Counted from the first letter of the stretch, positions 1 through 10,550 are shown. The stretch is 64,000 nt of DNA from Symbiodinium microadriaticum (GCA_001939145.1 LSRX01000076.1:342848-406847), one strand, 5' to 3'. A program made the numbers and translations. Notes: generated by a model not told the origin, from the sequence alone.

Positions 1-95
1 TGATATAAATCCTGCATTACCTTAAGGGCCCTAAACTATGGGAATCATGGTATATTCCTCACTAGGGGTAATGCAGGAGTTATATCATCAACCGT
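1..95 (+). mobile_element. Family A hairpin MITE, cut by the window edge
   Basis: Right part of a family A element. The arm ATAAATCCTGCATTACC and its complement at 65-92 can fold on each other around an asymmetric core containing TATGGGAAT and TATATTCC. The outermost left bases lie outside the window. Full copies elsewhere are about 105 bp with a TA at each end, so this one lacks only about 10 bases. No coding capacity. Confidence 0.85.
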
Positions 96-179
96 TCCAG
101 TGGGTTTGAATCAGGATGCGCTTGATTGACATAGTCTTGTAAGCTTCGGGGACCTGAGGATGGATTTGGGCATTTGGGG

Positions 180-230
180 TTTAGGATCCCTCAAGGGTTC
201 CTTCAAGGGCTCCTTTAAGGGGTTTGCTTT
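180..230. repeat. Degenerate AAGG/CCTT palindromic repeat
   Basis: CCCTCAAGGGTTCCTTCAAGGG and CCTTTAAGGGG: short self-complementary units, the same style as at 3035-3130, 4020-4126 and 61395-61512. Confidence 0.5.
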
Positions 231-849
231 TGTGTAATTAATTTAACGAAAAATTTAAGGAACAAGATGGTAATTATGCCGACCCCTTTCTTTGGCTGGT
301 TTTGGGTTTGGGGTTTGGGTTTTGCTGAGAGAGAAAGCAGGAAAGGTTGTGCCTTGAAGCAGGTCAAGCACACGAAGGATGAGGCCTACTATGGAATGGC
401 CACGAACCATACCGCGGAGGCGTATCAACTGCGATGATTAGGGCTTGTTCAGGGCTTAGGGTCTAATAGAAGTTCTTCTATGCTGAATCTATCACGGCAT
501 GCCCTGGGACACCTCTTGGTCGTAATTTTCCTCGCATGCCTCCTAACGTGCAAACGCAAACTTTCTTAAACCCTGAACCCCCATGCGATACAAGTGCAAA
601 GTCTTGCTGGGTCGCTTTGCAAGCATACGCATGCACCACTATCAACTACTACATACTATTACTAAACGGGTCTATTCAGGGTTCAGGGCTCCCATGGCAC
701 ATAAGGGCAACTGTAAGGGTTATCCTGGCAGCCTCCCCAATGGCAGTGCTGTTCCCTCAGAATCCTGTTGAGGATCTGCATCCTTCATGGTGTGCCCCCA
801 GAACTTCGAAGCCCAAGAGCCAGCCACGAGCTCTGGGCACTACCGAAGT

Positions 850-1055
850 CTCAAGACCCTAAAACCCTAAACCCTCAAACCCTGAATCCTAAAACCCTTC
901 AGCCGTAAACCCTAAAACCCTAAAACCCTAAACCCTAAAGCCCTAAACCCTAAAACCCTAAACCCTAAACCCTAAACCCTAAACCCTCAAACCCTGAACC
1001 TTGAAACCCTAAAATTTAAACCCTAAAACCCTAAACCCTAAAGCCTTTGCAGGCC
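850..1055 (-). repeat. Telomere-like CCCTAAA array
   Basis: About 20 units, heptamers mixed with octamers (CCCTAAAA) and base changes (CCTGAA, CCTTGAA). The G-rich strand is the minus strand. Confidence 0.9.
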
Positions 1056-1277
1056 GACGTCCCTGTCACCTCCGAGCATCCAGCGAAGCTTTGGGTGGGT
1101 GCCTAAGTATTTCCCCAAAGTGTCATCCTAAGTTTCGGGTTTAGGGTTTGTTGTTCCCTTAAGGGTTTAGTGTTGAGTTTTTTTTTCATGAGTTGTGTAA
1201 GAATTCCCCGCCAAAAGGCACTTAGTTTGGAGCTGTAGCTGAGGTCTCTAGCAGTGCAGCTATGCAGGTTACCGTCC

Positions 1278-1280
<3 letters not shown>

Positions 1281-1316
<36 letters not shown>
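1281..1316. repeat. (TA)18 microsatellite
   Basis: Uninterrupted TA run between unique DNA and the TTTAGGG block. Confidence 0.95.
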
Positions 1317-1318
<2 letters not shown>

Positions 1319-1357
1319 CACGATCAAAACCAAAATAAACCCAGGGTTCCCATGACT

Positions 1358-1554
1358 GGGTTTAGGCTTTGGGGCTTTAGGGCTTTAGGGTTTTAGGGGT
1401 TTAGGGTTTTAGGGTTTTAGGGTTTTGGGGCTTCAGGGTTTAGGGTCTTTAGGGTTTAGGGTCTTTAGGGTTTTAGGGTTTAGGGTTTTAGGGTTTAGGG
1501 TGTCCTTTTCGGGATTAGGGTCTTAGGGGTTTAGGGTTTAAGGGTTTAGGGTTT
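1358..1554 (+). repeat. Telomere-like TTTAGGG array
   Basis: Mostly octamer TTTTAGGG and heptamer units with GGGGCTTTAGGG variants. Faces the 850-1055 array with 300 bp of unique DNA between. Confidence 0.9.
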
Positions 1555-1555
1555 C

Positions 1556-2559
1556 CTATGCTGCAGCACTGCCACACCCGTACGTTTCCTGAAGAAAGAC
1601 GGTACCTGCCGTGCGAGGTGGGTATGGAGAGCATCGTGTCCATCAGCTGGGTTCTGAGAAAGCCTGTTTTCAGGCCCTGGACCGAAGATGGAAGGTTCTT
1701 GTGGGTAGGGCTTATATCTTAAACCTAGAAAATCCTAGGTAGTTTTAGGGAGACCCCTTTAAGGGAATCCTTCTTAACCCTACTTATGGCTCTCTTGAAA
1801 GGGACTGTACTGAGAGGGTCTATATCTCCAAGGGTCCCCCTAATCCTAACTTCTAAAAGAACCTTCATGTTTCGGGGTCCTTTTTTTTCTCCTTGTTATA
1901 TTTGTTTTGAAGCGGTAGGTTTGGTCGGAGGGCTAGGGCATACTGAGATGCACACTTCGTGTTTGCTAGGTAAGGGAGGGGTGGAAGCAGCTCGGCGCTT
2001 CGATGCTTAGTTCCATCGTCGTGGAGGCTTTTCTCTATCTACGGCCACGAGCGTACATGCGAATCTCCCAATGACGTTAGGGTTAGTTTGGGCCTCAAGG
2101 CGAACATCTTGAGATCGAAGATATGAAATCTCTATCCCGAATCCCAAGCCACGCCGTCAACTGGCACACCTGACTCAACGATTTTGAGCCTCAGCCCAAC
2201 TAAAACCGACATGGTGCCTTGGATCACAGACCCTATAAGCCCTGGTCATTCCCTCAACAAGCCGACGTGTTCGGCCCAACTTCACGAAATCGAGATCAGA
2301 AGACTGCATGCGCCGTTGCTTGGCACCCCCTATAGACCGAAACTTTCAATTCTTCTGTAGCCTGAAACATGTTCAATACTCTTCTTCCGGGCCTAATTAT
2401 GACTACAGGTATTCTGCAATAATCTTGTGGTTAGAGCTCTTATACCAAGGCCCTATGCAGTAACACCCTTGTACGAAACTTGTCAAGGAGCCCAGTTCAA
2501 GTTACTGAGGCCCCGATTTAAAGATATGGTGTTCAGGATCCAAGAAGCCTATTCTGGCA
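1556..2559. other. Unique stretch without recognisable gene
   Basis: About 1 kb with almost no heptamers. The longest frame (1786-2010 plus, 74 codons) has no recognisable domain. At 2412-2520 a GTGGTTAGAGCTC motif resembles a tRNA A box, but no matching cloverleaf or acceptor stem follows. Confidence 0.5.
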
Positions 2560-2845
2560 AACCCAAAACCCTGAGCCCGGTTTAGGGCTTAGGGCTTAGG
2601 GCCGTAAACCTTGAACCCTGCACCCTGAACCCCAAACCCTAAACCTCAAATCCTACGCGGCGGAGGGTATCGAGAAAAGGGGCTTAAAGCACCAAAGCAC
2701 GTCTTAAACCCTGAACCCTAAGAGCCCCAAGGCCTAAAATCCTAAACCTTAAACCCTGAACCCTACACCCTAAGCCCCAAACCCTACACCCCAAACCCTA
2801 CACCCTAAACCCTACACCCTAAGCCCCCAAACCCTAAAGTCCAAA
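2560..2845 (-). repeat. Telomere-like CCCTAAA array
   Basis: Degenerate units with many CCCTACACC and CCCTGAACC variants, interrupted at 2657-2702 by a short GC-rich insert. Confidence 0.88.
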
Positions 2846-2927
2846 AGATCCGAAGCCAAACTCCGCCCAAGGAGTCTTCCTGCACTCACGCGGCGGAAAC
2901 AGCGCCGAGGCATGCGAGAGAAGGTGT

Positions 2928-3008
2928 GTTTAGGGTTTAGGGGTTTAGGGGTTTAGGGTTTAGGGTTTAGGGGTTTAGGGTTTAGGGGTTTAGGGTTTAG
3001 GGTTCAGG
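2928..3008 (+). repeat. Telomere-like TTTAGGGG array
   Basis: Nearly pure alternating heptamer and octamer units; faces the 2560 array. Confidence 0.92.
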
Positions 3009-3034
3009 GAGAAGGGTTCCTGTAGAGGACCTAT

Positions 3035-3130
3035 ATGCGGTCCTTTAAAAGTCCTTCCTTTAAAAGGCTCCTTTAAGGGATCCTTTAAGAGGTCCTTTCT
3101 TCAAGAGCTTCTGCATGAAGGGATCCTTTC
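3035..3130. repeat. Degenerate CCTTTAAGG repeat
   Basis: TCCTTTAAAAG, CTCCTTTAAGGGATCC and similar units, each self-complementary. Confidence 0.6.
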
Positions 3131-3735
3131 AGGGCCCATTTTTGGGTTTAGGGGGGGTTCCCATAAAGGGATCTATAGAAGGGAAGGGTTCCTTTAGGGG
3201 ACCTAGAAGAGTTACTTTTGTGTTAAGGGCTTTATAAGGAGACCTACAAGGCCTGCTTTTTTATTTCAGGGTTTGCAGGGCTGTTATAAGGATATGTATA
3301 AGGACATGGGTCTTATGTGGGTTTAGGGGTTTAGGCTTTAAGGGGTCATAGGGTTTCGCGAGTTCCATCAAGGGATCTACCAGAAGGGTACCATAGGTCT
3401 GGAGGTTTAGAGTTTCGGATTTGGGGTTGCGGCGATACAGAAGCTTGAATGATGAAGAACACTACCCCTTGAACTCCTAACTGTAACTGTGTCACTTGTA
3501 TGTTATGCCTCGGTTCTGGAATTTCATTTGGGTCAGGCTTTTGGGGTGTTTGAGTGCAGTTCGCGCAATGCTTCATGGATGGCCTGGAAGGGGTTCTGCC
3601 ACAATCGGTTTGCAAAGGATCATCCAGAGCTTTCGGCTTAAGCCTACTGTAACCTTGCTCAGACTTCACGTTGCTTTAGGCAAACCACATCTCTGCTTAG
3701 AGCAAGACCCTGGCTGTTCCAGTTGTACGTGAACT
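3131..3735. other. Unique stretch, no supported gene
   Basis: Two overlapping frames (3346-3669 minus, 107 codons; 3496-3732 plus, 78 codons) are open over the same bases and neither has a recognisable motif. Scattered single heptamers only. Confidence 0.45.
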
Positions 3736-3862
3736 CCCCCTAAACCCCAAGCTCTAAGCTACCCTAAACCCCTAAACCCTAAACCCTAAACCCTAATTAA
3801 AGCGCTAAACCCTAAACCACCCTGAACGCTAAGCCCCTAAACCCCTAAACCCTAATCCCTAT
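3736..3862 (-). repeat. Telomere-like CCCTAAA array
   Basis: Mixed heptamer and CCCCTAAA octamer units with insertions such as AATTAAAGCG. Confidence 0.88.
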
Positions 3863-4019
3863 ATATAAACTCTCCACCCTCAACCCTGGACCCAGAACTC
3901 GAAGCCCTGAGAACCCATGCCTTGCCCCATATACAAGCCCAAACCTTCGTGAGGATCTAGAAGGTAGAACCCTGAATTTGGGAGCCTACACCACTAAAGG
4001 CTGCTTTATAGGAAGCCCC

Positions 4020-4126
4020 TTATGGGATCCCTTAGAGGAACCCTCAACGAACGGAATTCTGGAAGGAGCCCTTAAAGGAATTCTGAAAGGAGCCCTTAAA
4101 GGAACCCTTAAAGGAACCCCTTGAGG
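4020..4126. repeat. Degenerate AAGGAACCC tandem repeat
   Basis: GGAATTCTGGAAGGAGCCC is followed by a near copy, then CTTAAAGGAACCC units; period about 12-27 bp. The same motif recurs at 61395-61512. Confidence 0.7.
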
Positions 4127-4264
4127 GATTTACTGTCTGGATCCTCACACATTTCTTTTTTGGGAGGGTTGGCACCCCACAAGCCACCTCAACGCCGTCA
4201 ACTCAGCTCTCGGCCGAGTGCCCCTCCTCCCCCCCATCTGCTACAATGTCCTACAGATGGTCTG

Positions 4265-4760
4265 GGTTTAGGGTTTAGGGTTCAGGTGATGGGGCTTTCA
4301 GAAAATTAGGTGCCTGTTGTAGGTTTGGGTTTCGGGTTCAGGGTAGACCGCTGAACCATAATTCCCTCAACCCCTGAATCCGAAACCCTGGGTGTCAACC
4401 AGATGCGGGAGCTTTGGGGGGTTTAGGGCTTAGGGTTTGGAGAAGCCTGAGTGAGTGATTCGTCTTGCTTTTCCCTTGGGGTTCCTGGATACATGTAAAA
4501 AATATAATGTTCACCGACTTCTTAGTCTGCATATTCTGATTGGCAAGGCCCCTATATTTATAGACCCGATAATCATGACAGTTCTTTGATTTTCTGGCCT
4601 GCAGCAGGACCGGTCAATCGGCCAGATCTCTATCCCTATTCGCGAGATGCGCGGGTGCTCAGGAAGCAGGCATATAGGGTTTCATTGTTTAGGTTTCAGG
4701 GTTTAGGACTAAACCCTAAACCCCTAAGCCCGAAACCCTTAACCGTGGGACTATGTAAAG
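4265..4760. repeat. Small scattered telomere-like clusters
   Basis: Short runs at 4265-4285 (plus), 4420-4440 (plus) and 4690-4745, the last switching from TTTAGG to CCCTAAACCCC at about 4708. Unique DNA lies between. Confidence 0.7.
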
Positions 4761-5115
4761 GTTTAGGGTTTGGGAGCTTCGATAAATTTGAACCACCACA
4801 TGTAATATTGGACCCATGAGATTCAGCTACGAATGGGTTCCAACTTAGTGTCAAGAATAGAGTTTAGGGGATTTTAGGGTTTAGGGTTTCATTGAATGGG
4901 TTCAAACCTGACCTGTCAGAATGCAGCGTCGAATCAATGCTGCAGTTACACTTCTGCAAATTTGGATAGGGCGGACCCTAAACCCTAAACCTTAAACACA
5001 CACTGCCGAAGTTGGGTTCTTGGAGTGGTTTCGCCTTGCATTCAGAGATTCAGGGCATGATAGCCTAGCCAGGTACCGGTGTTTGTTGGTGTTCGATGGG
5101 GCTAGGACGTCTTAC

Positions 5116-5222
5116 TTTAGGGGTCTAAATATTTACCAATACTATTTTGAGGGTTCCTTAGGATGTTCATAGTACGTATAAGGTCCCCCAAAACCCTGTC
5201 CTAATAATTGAGGCCCCTACAT
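5116..5222 (+). mobile_element. Family F hairpin MITE
   Basis: TTTAGGGGTCTAAATATTTACC to AATAATTGAGGCCCCTACAT, core CAATACTATTTTGAGGGTTCC. Family F is AT-rich at the centre, with GGGGCC ends. Confidence 0.82.
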
Positions 5223-5330
5223 TGAGGGGGTTTCGTCCACGCTTCAACTCAGTCAATCTCGCGCAAAACCCTTCGCAAACCCTCCGAAGTTTGATATCTG
5301 CGGGTTCGCCCAACATCCTTCCGCACTTTA

Positions 5331-5573
5331 AGAACGGTTTAGGCTTTGTCGGTGTTTAGGATGAATCCCTACCCTGAACCCTTCTACTGTTGATGTTATA
5401 AAACATGCATTACCTTAAGGACCGTAAGCTATGGGAATTACGGCATATTCCTTGTTATGGGTAATGCAGGATTTATATCATCAGCCGTAAGTCCTAAGGC
5501 CCCTTGAGAACGGCTTAGGCGTTAGAGGGTTTAGGATGAATCCCTACCCTGAACCCTTCTACCGTAAGTCCTA
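5331..5573. repeat. Segmental duplication around two family A elements
   Basis: The host sequence GAACGG(T/C)TTAGG followed by GGATGAATCCCTACCCTGAA occurs at 5331-5384 and again at about 5509-5569. Copy 1 carries an element at its TA. Copy 2 reads TACCGTA at the corresponding place, with no element there. Confidence 0.8.
5385..5489 (+). mobile_element. Family A hairpin MITE
   Basis: Complete copy opening TACTGTTGATG and closing CATCAGCCGTA, with TA at both ends. Private variants (ACGGCATATTCC, CTTGTTATGG) are shared only with the copy at 5572-5674, so these two are recent sisters in opposite orientation. It lies in a duplicated segment. Confidence 0.9.
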
Positions 5574-5674
5574 TGGTTGATGATAGAAATCCTGCATTAC
5601 CCATAACAAGGAATATGCCGTAATTCCCATAGCTTACGGTCCTTGGTAATGCAGGATTTATATCATCCACCGTA
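5572..5674 (-). mobile_element. Family A hairpin MITE, inverted sister of the 5385 copy
   Basis: Complete copy in reverse orientation. Its core is the reverse complement of the 5385-5489 copy including the private variants, with a small loss near TCCTTGG. The flank TAAGTCCTA occurs on both sides, which is longer than the TA duplication seen in other copies. Confidence 0.9.
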
Positions 5675-5844
5675 AGTCCTAAGGTTATAAGTAGCTTAAT
5701 TGGGGTTATAACCCTATACCCCTAAACCCTAAACCCTAAACCCTAAAGTTCCTAAGGTTAGACATCTGCGGGCCCTGCATTTACTACACTTGGCTGCTCT
5801 TGGACCCTTGGTCCGCCTACGGCAGCCAGTCACGGAGCCAGGCT

Positions 5845-6008
5845 GCGACCGTGGTTTAGGGTTTACCTCAAGAGCTACCAGGGATTTAGGGTTTAGGGTT
5901 CAGGGTTTCTTCAAGTCCTCAACCCTTGGGGTTTTGGGGGTTTAGGGTTTTAGGGTTTAGATGTTAGGGTTTAGGGATTTAGGGTGTAGGCTTTGGGATT
6001 CAGGGTGT
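5845..6008 (+). repeat. Telomere-like TTTAGGG array
   Basis: Two clusters (5850-5910 and 5927-6000) with TTTTAGGG and GATTTAGGG variants. Confidence 0.85.
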
Positions 6009-6104
6009 ATTAATATGTCTACCCGTTTTTTGTAGGAGTATTCAAGGCCTCCGATTATGAAGGCCTGTAAAGGCAGGGGGTTGTATTTCATCCTAGTAGC
6101 AGAG

Positions 6105-6186
6105 TAGGTAACCTTTAACCTTTTTGGGGTATTAATCCCTATATAATCTGAAAGGTGAACCTTTAGTTGCCTTGGGATACTGGACA
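6105..6186 (+). mobile_element. Family J element
   Basis: TAGGTAACCTTTAACCTTTTT, then TATTAATCCCTATATAATC, then GTGAACCTTTAGTTGCC. AACCTTTA recurs at both ends in direct, not inverted, orientation. Confidence 0.6.
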
Positions 6187-6499
6187 ACTAGGATGTGATC
6201 ACGCCGTCTAGGCTAGGGCGTGTTTTCCAGTGCTGCGCATGATCTCGGAAGCCCACTTTAATCCCATTGGGCGTTGTCTCAGGAAGTCTTTGTTCATGAT
6301 ATCACAGCAACGCAGCACTGTCGCAGTATAGCATTAGGGTATTGCAGTAGTATAGTGGTATAATAATATAGTGTAGTCCGAAGGGCTAGGGCCCAAGGGG
6401 CCCCAAGCCCAAGTGCATCCTGATTGAATAGATGGGGGTGTTGGATGTTGGAGCCTATAGCAGGTTTTTCATGCAGGTCCGAGTTCAACTGCCTGGATG

Positions 6500-6585
6500 T
6501 AGGGTTTGGAGTTTAGGCTTTCGTGTTTATGGTAGGGTTTAGGGTTTAGGCTTTCGAGTTTACGGTTTAGGATTTAGGGTCCTAT
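6500..6585 (+). repeat. Degenerate TTTAGGG cluster
   Basis: GTTTAGGCTTTCG(A/T)GTTTA occurs twice about 40 bp apart: a heptamer block that acquired a longer period. Confidence 0.75.
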
Positions 6586-6700
6586 AGTTAGAGCGACGAA
6601 GTACGAAGCAGTGGACATCAGGCTCCCGCAGCAACAGCGCAGTACGAGCTGTTGCTTTTGGGAGGGAGAGACGGTGGTGTCAGAATCTAGCAGTGCCTGC

Positions 6701-6807
6701 TATGTGGGTAGTTCTCTAAATTACGGTCCCGTTTAGGGTCCTTTTTATAGGGGTCCCGTATAAGATTGGGGACCTCAGAGGGGACCCTAATTTAGAGAAC
6801 TACCCAT
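6701..6807 (-). mobile_element. Family B hairpin MITE
   Basis: Defines family B. The arm TATGTGGGTAGTTCTCTAAA is matched by its complement at 6791-6807, with a second stem (GGGTCC / GGACCC) inside. The core reads CCGTATAAGATTGGGGACC. It resembles family A in size and build but shares no arm sequence. Confidence 0.85.
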
Positions 6808-6885
6808 GTGGCTCTTATATATGGTAAGAACCCCTGCTAGAAAGAGAAGTTGTGCCCGAAGACTCGTTCCGAAGTTGCTCAGATC

Positions 6886-7203
6886 CCAAACCCCAAACCC
6901 CCAAGCCAAGCCATGAGCCCTACAGAACCTAAACTCCTAAGCCCTAAATCCCTATAATCTCCGAAACCTAAAGCCCTGTGAACCCCAAGGCGTAATAAAC
7001 CCTGTGAAAGCCACAAGCCCTCTGTAAGCCCCATGCCCTAAACCGAAAAAAGCAGAGCACGTCCTGAACCTTAAGCCCTAAAGCCCAAGCCCTAAACCCT
7101 AAGCCCCAAAGCCTAAACCTTAAGCCCCAAACCCCGAACCCAAAAACCTAAAGCCTAAGCCCCAAAACCCCAACCTGAAGCCTAAGCCATAAACTCTAAG
7201 CCG
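6886..7203 (-). repeat. Degenerate CCCTAAA array
   Basis: Long but eroded: CCCTAAGCC, CCCCAAACC and CCTAAAGCC dominate. Faces the cleaner 7263 array. Confidence 0.82.
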
Positions 7204-7262
7204 GGCAGGTTGCCGACCGGTTCCGACGAGCCCGGTTCCCAGAACCAGGTTTGGGGCTGCTA

Positions 7263-7452
7263 GCGGCTAGGGATTTCGGGTCTAGGGTTCAGGGTTTAGG
7301 GTTTAGGGGTTTAGGGTTGGGGGTTTAGGGTTTAGGGGTTTAGGGTTGGGGGTTTAGGGTTTAAGGGTTTAGGGTTTAGGATTTACGGTTTAGGGTTTAG
7401 GGTTTAGTCTTAGGGGTTCAGGGTTGAGGGTTTAGGGTTTTAGGTTGTAGGG
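7263..7452 (+). repeat. Telomere-like TTTAGGG array
   Basis: Includes a repeated higher unit GGGTTGGGGGTTTAGGG (7315 and 7345). Confidence 0.9.
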
Positions 7453-7892
7453 CTATTATCATGATGATGGCCGTGCCGGTGACCATTGTGGTGAGGGCAA
7501 TGACAATGCTGATCATGATGCTGATGTCCATGTCGGCGACGGTGTTTACGATCAACTGATGATTGGCATCAGGTTCGACATCATCCTGAATACTTATCTA
7601 TCTCACCCTCCGTGTCGTCATCACCGTCAGTTTCATGACCACTGCTTCCTCTCCTCCCTCCCCCGTGGCCAGCTTCTGTTTTGAAGCTTGCTCTTCCGAC
7701 CAGGTTTAAAGGAGACTCTGCATACTTCATTTTTTATGGATAGTTCTCTAAATCAGGCCCCCTTTCTAGGGTTCGTTTCATCAGGGCGTCGTACTAATTT
7801 TTTGGGGTACCATTCTTGGCATCAGGGTTGTTGGGTTTGGAGCCGCCGGGCCATGGGGATAGGCCAGGAGTCTTAAGTTGTGCTTTCAACCG

Positions 7893-8004
7893 GGGTTTAG
7901 GGGTTTAGGGTTTAGGGGTTCAGTATTGAGGGTTTCGGGTTTTAGGGTTTAGGGTTCGGGGGTTGAGGGTTTAGGGGTTAGGTTTTAGGGCTTAGGGGCT
8001 GCAG
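7893..8004 (+). repeat. Telomere-like TTTAGGG array
   Basis: Heptamers with GGGTTGAGGG and GGGTTCGGGG variants, bounded by unique DNA on the left (7453-7892, no supported gene). Confidence 0.85.
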
Positions 8005-8157
8005 GTAGCATAATGTTGATATGGCGGCATTTCCTTCACAACTTCTGTCGCTGTTAACGAGAAACCCCCAAGCCGAGCCCTCAACTCTAAGCCCGGAAAC
8101 CCTACTGTAGAAGCCCCACAGTTTTGAAACCCAATAGCCTCAGTCCTTGAGAGTCAT

Positions 8158-8270
8158 CTGGGTTCTTGTTAAGGGATTCAGTTTAAGTTACCATAATAGG
8201 GGTCTTTAGCAAACATTACGGTTTCTTTATTCTGGGTAGCTTAAATCTAGATCCGTTAACAAGAACCCAG
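8158..8270 (+). mobile_element. Family C hairpin MITE
   Basis: Defines family C: outer arm CTGGGTTCTTGTTAAGGGAT with complement ending AACAAGAACCCAG, and an inner stem AAGTTACCATAA. The ends are the CTGGG / CCCAG pair. Confidence 0.85.
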
Positions 8271-8424
8271 TAATGTCATGCACAGGAAGTCCCGGCACTC
8301 CTTGGCCTTAATCCTGTCTCCAACTTTTTGGGGCTTACCATAAAGCCGTGAAGCCGCCCTAAACCCCTCAACCCCAAATTAAACCCTACGCCCCCATCCC
8401 GAAAGTTGAAACCATGGGCCCCCA

Positions 8425-8535
8425 GTATGGGCCCCTAACCCTGGAATCCTTCTACACCTGCTATATACCCAGTACTCAGTATCTCCCTTTAAGGGTGCCT
8501 AGAAAGGCCTACGGGTCCACATTAGGGGCCCATAC
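8425..8535. mobile_element. Single hairpin element, perfect 14-bp arms
   Basis: GTATGGGCCCCTAA at 8425-8438 and its exact complement at 8522-8535. Total 111 bp, the size of the MITE families, but only this copy is visible. It lies within the open frame 8414-8650, which I do not call a gene. Confidence 0.7.
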
Positions 8536-8639
8536 TTCTAACCTTAGATCAAACACCGCCGAGCCTTTTCAACGAGGCCTTCTCGGAGGTTTCTGCCAGT
8601 TTGCACAGCCTCCTCCCCAGCGACTGTCTGTCCACCGGC

Positions 8640-8990
8640 TTCAGGGTTGAGGGTTTAGGGCTTAGGGGTTTTTAGGGTTTAGGGGTTTGGGGGTTTAGGG
8701 GTTTGGGGGTTTAGGGTTCAGGGTTGAGGGGTTGAGGGCTTAAGAGCTTAGGCCGAAACTATGATCTCCTGCCGCTCTGAGTCCTAAGCCCTAAACCCTA
8801 AACCATCATCTCGTAGGATACCCTGAATCTTGGTTCAGACCAGTTCTAGTCGGAACTCGCACGAGAGGCTGTGACTCAACAACCTGAAACCTCGTGAATC
8901 TGAAACCTAAGGGTTTAGGGTTTAGGGGTTTAGGGTTTAGGGGTTTAGGGTTTAGGAGCTCTAAACCCTAAACCCTAAAACCTCCTGAAT
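8640..8990. repeat. Strand-switching telomere-like blocks
   Basis: TTTAGGG 8640-8745, CCCTAAA 8785-8805, TTTAGGG 8907-8956, then CCCTAAA 8961-8980 directly abutting through GAGCTC. The last two make a near-perfect palindrome. Confidence 0.88.
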
Positions 8991-9038
8991 CAACACCAAA
9001 GTTGAGTTTCGCATCCAGTTCTCTGCAGAGCCTCTTGC

Positions 9039-9138
9039 TATGTGGGTAGTTCTCTTAATTAAGGTCCTTTATAACGGTGCCGTACAAAAGTGGGAACCCA
9101 AGAAAGGACCCTAGTTTAGGGAACTAGTAACTACCCAT
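9039..9138 (-). mobile_element. Family B hairpin MITE
   Basis: TATGTGGGTAGTTCTCTTAA to GAACTAGTAACTACCCAT. The right arm has a 4-base GTAA insertion that weakens the stem. Confidence 0.82.
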
Positions 9139-9430
9139 CTAGGCTGCTCAGGAGCATACTTTTTTACTTTTTGGGTTCCTGGGTTCCTAGTAAATTGCAA
9201 CTAACCTTAAAAGGTATATATTTTTTCAGGGGGTTACTGAAGCGCCTAGCCATGTATAGACTAGGACGCCAAAGCCACCACCCTCGCACATAAACCTTGA
9301 ACCCTAAGCATAAAGCATTTCCAACTCTTATAGTAGCCGTTTTGGTAGCACTTTTCCAAGAGGAGCCCTATTCTACTTCTTTGGGTCCCTGTTTTGTTTC
9401 CAGGACTCGAACGCCCCATCCCCTATTCTA
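9139..9430. other. Unique stretch, nothing recognised
   Basis: No open frame of interest and no repeat beyond single heptamer-like words. Confidence 0.4.
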
Positions 9431-9560
9431 CTTCGTAAGGGTTTAGGGTCTTAGGGTTTAGTAAAGGATTTAGGGCGCCCTTTCATCACCCCTTATGGTA
9501 TCCCAGACCCTGAACCCTAAACCCTATATAAAAAAAACAGCCCTAAAGCCTAAAATGGGA

Positions 9561-10330
9561 CCCTCTTCTAAGTTCAACCGCCAAGGTCCGAGGATCTGCA
9601 TCTCGCTCACAGAGGTCAGCGTGGAGCCCTCGCAGTGGATAGCCTCCGAGAAGGACTGTTGGATCTGGGATGTACTTGAATTTAGGGTTTAGGGCTTAGG
9701 AATGCACTTGAAGGGTTCGGGGTTTTTGGGGTTAGTGTTTCAGGGTTTGGGAGACGGTACTGCAGGAGTGCCAAACATTGAATCAGCTGGCCTCTCGAGA
9801 GCCAGAACCCCTGACACCGTGGCGCCCTAGACGATTTGGGATTTACAGCTTTGAGGGCGAAACACCTAAACAATCCCAAACAGGAAATATACACACCTAT
9901 ACAACCTTTTCACAAGCCCGCCTTTGCTTGAAACGCGGTCTTAACCCTTAACGAGCAGCCGTAGAAAAGCGCCACAACCCTTTAGGCAACCCTTCCTAAG
10001 GCCACAAGATCTCATACAAGCGAGGCCTGGGGGCCGAAAGACCATACTACATAAGGCTTTTGGCCTATTCTGGGCGTTTTCCAGCAAAAACCTAGTCTTG
10101 AGCCTTAGAGAAAGATTAGGGTTTTTTTCCGGTAAAACACCGATGTCAGGGTGGAGTACTATAAGGACCTTCATAGCTAGAATGGGGTTTGGCGGTCTAT
10201 TCTACTATATTTTTACTAGGACCCAGAGTAGGCCCTTATTCCCTTTTTTTAGGGTTCAGGTTCCCTTATTAAAGTCCTTTAAACCAGAAAGGGCACCCTT
10301 TTTATTCCTAGGTTTCTCTTGGGTCTAGTT
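9561..10330. other. Mostly unique stretch, no supported gene
   Basis: Several 65-77 codon frames on both strands overlap each other (9682-9894 minus, 9941-10174 minus, 10098-10328 plus). None has a recognisable motif. TTCCCTTATTAAAGTCC (10260) echoes the family E core without arms. Confidence 0.4.
10022..10085 (+). repeat. Family R interspersed repeat
   Basis: GGGGGCCGAAAGACC, then ATAAGGCTTTTGGCC. The most diverged of three copies (others at 41790 and 56404). Confidence 0.45.
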
Positions 10331-10336
10331 TAGTAG

Positions 10337-10380
10337 GAACTCCCAACCTCTGTTCTAATTATTAAAGACCCCTACATTAC
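10337..10380 (+). mobile_element. Family F right-end fragment
   Basis: CCTCTGTTCTAATTATTAAAG followed by CCCCTACATTA match the family F right arm. No left arm is visible upstream. Confidence 0.55.
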
Positions 10381-10470
10381 TGCTTCTACGTAGGTTCGCT
10401 GAATGCATGTTGGATGTGTGTGAGACCTCAATCGACGCCCGCAGACCTGAGACAGCAATCCTCGCACTTG

Positions 10471-10550
10471 GGACTTTCCGAAAATTCGGGTACCTTATTT
10501 TGGGGTCCTTGTAATAGGGCCTATTAGGGCCCCCTATTTTCGGAAACCCC
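10471..10550 (+). mobile_element. Family H hairpin MITE
   Basis: GACTTTCCGAAAATTCGGGTACC on the left and CCCTATTTTCGGAAACCCC on the right. The inner TTGGGGTCC matches the 39291 copy. Confidence 0.75.

Noticed and set aside
850-1055. A true chromosome end
   Set aside because: The units are degenerate, unique DNA lies on both sides, and similar blocks of both orientations recur throughout.
2412-2520. tRNA-like A box (GTGGTTAGAGCTC) and a B-box-like AGTTCAAGTTACT
   Set aside because: No acceptor stem pairing and no anticodon stem of the right size between them.
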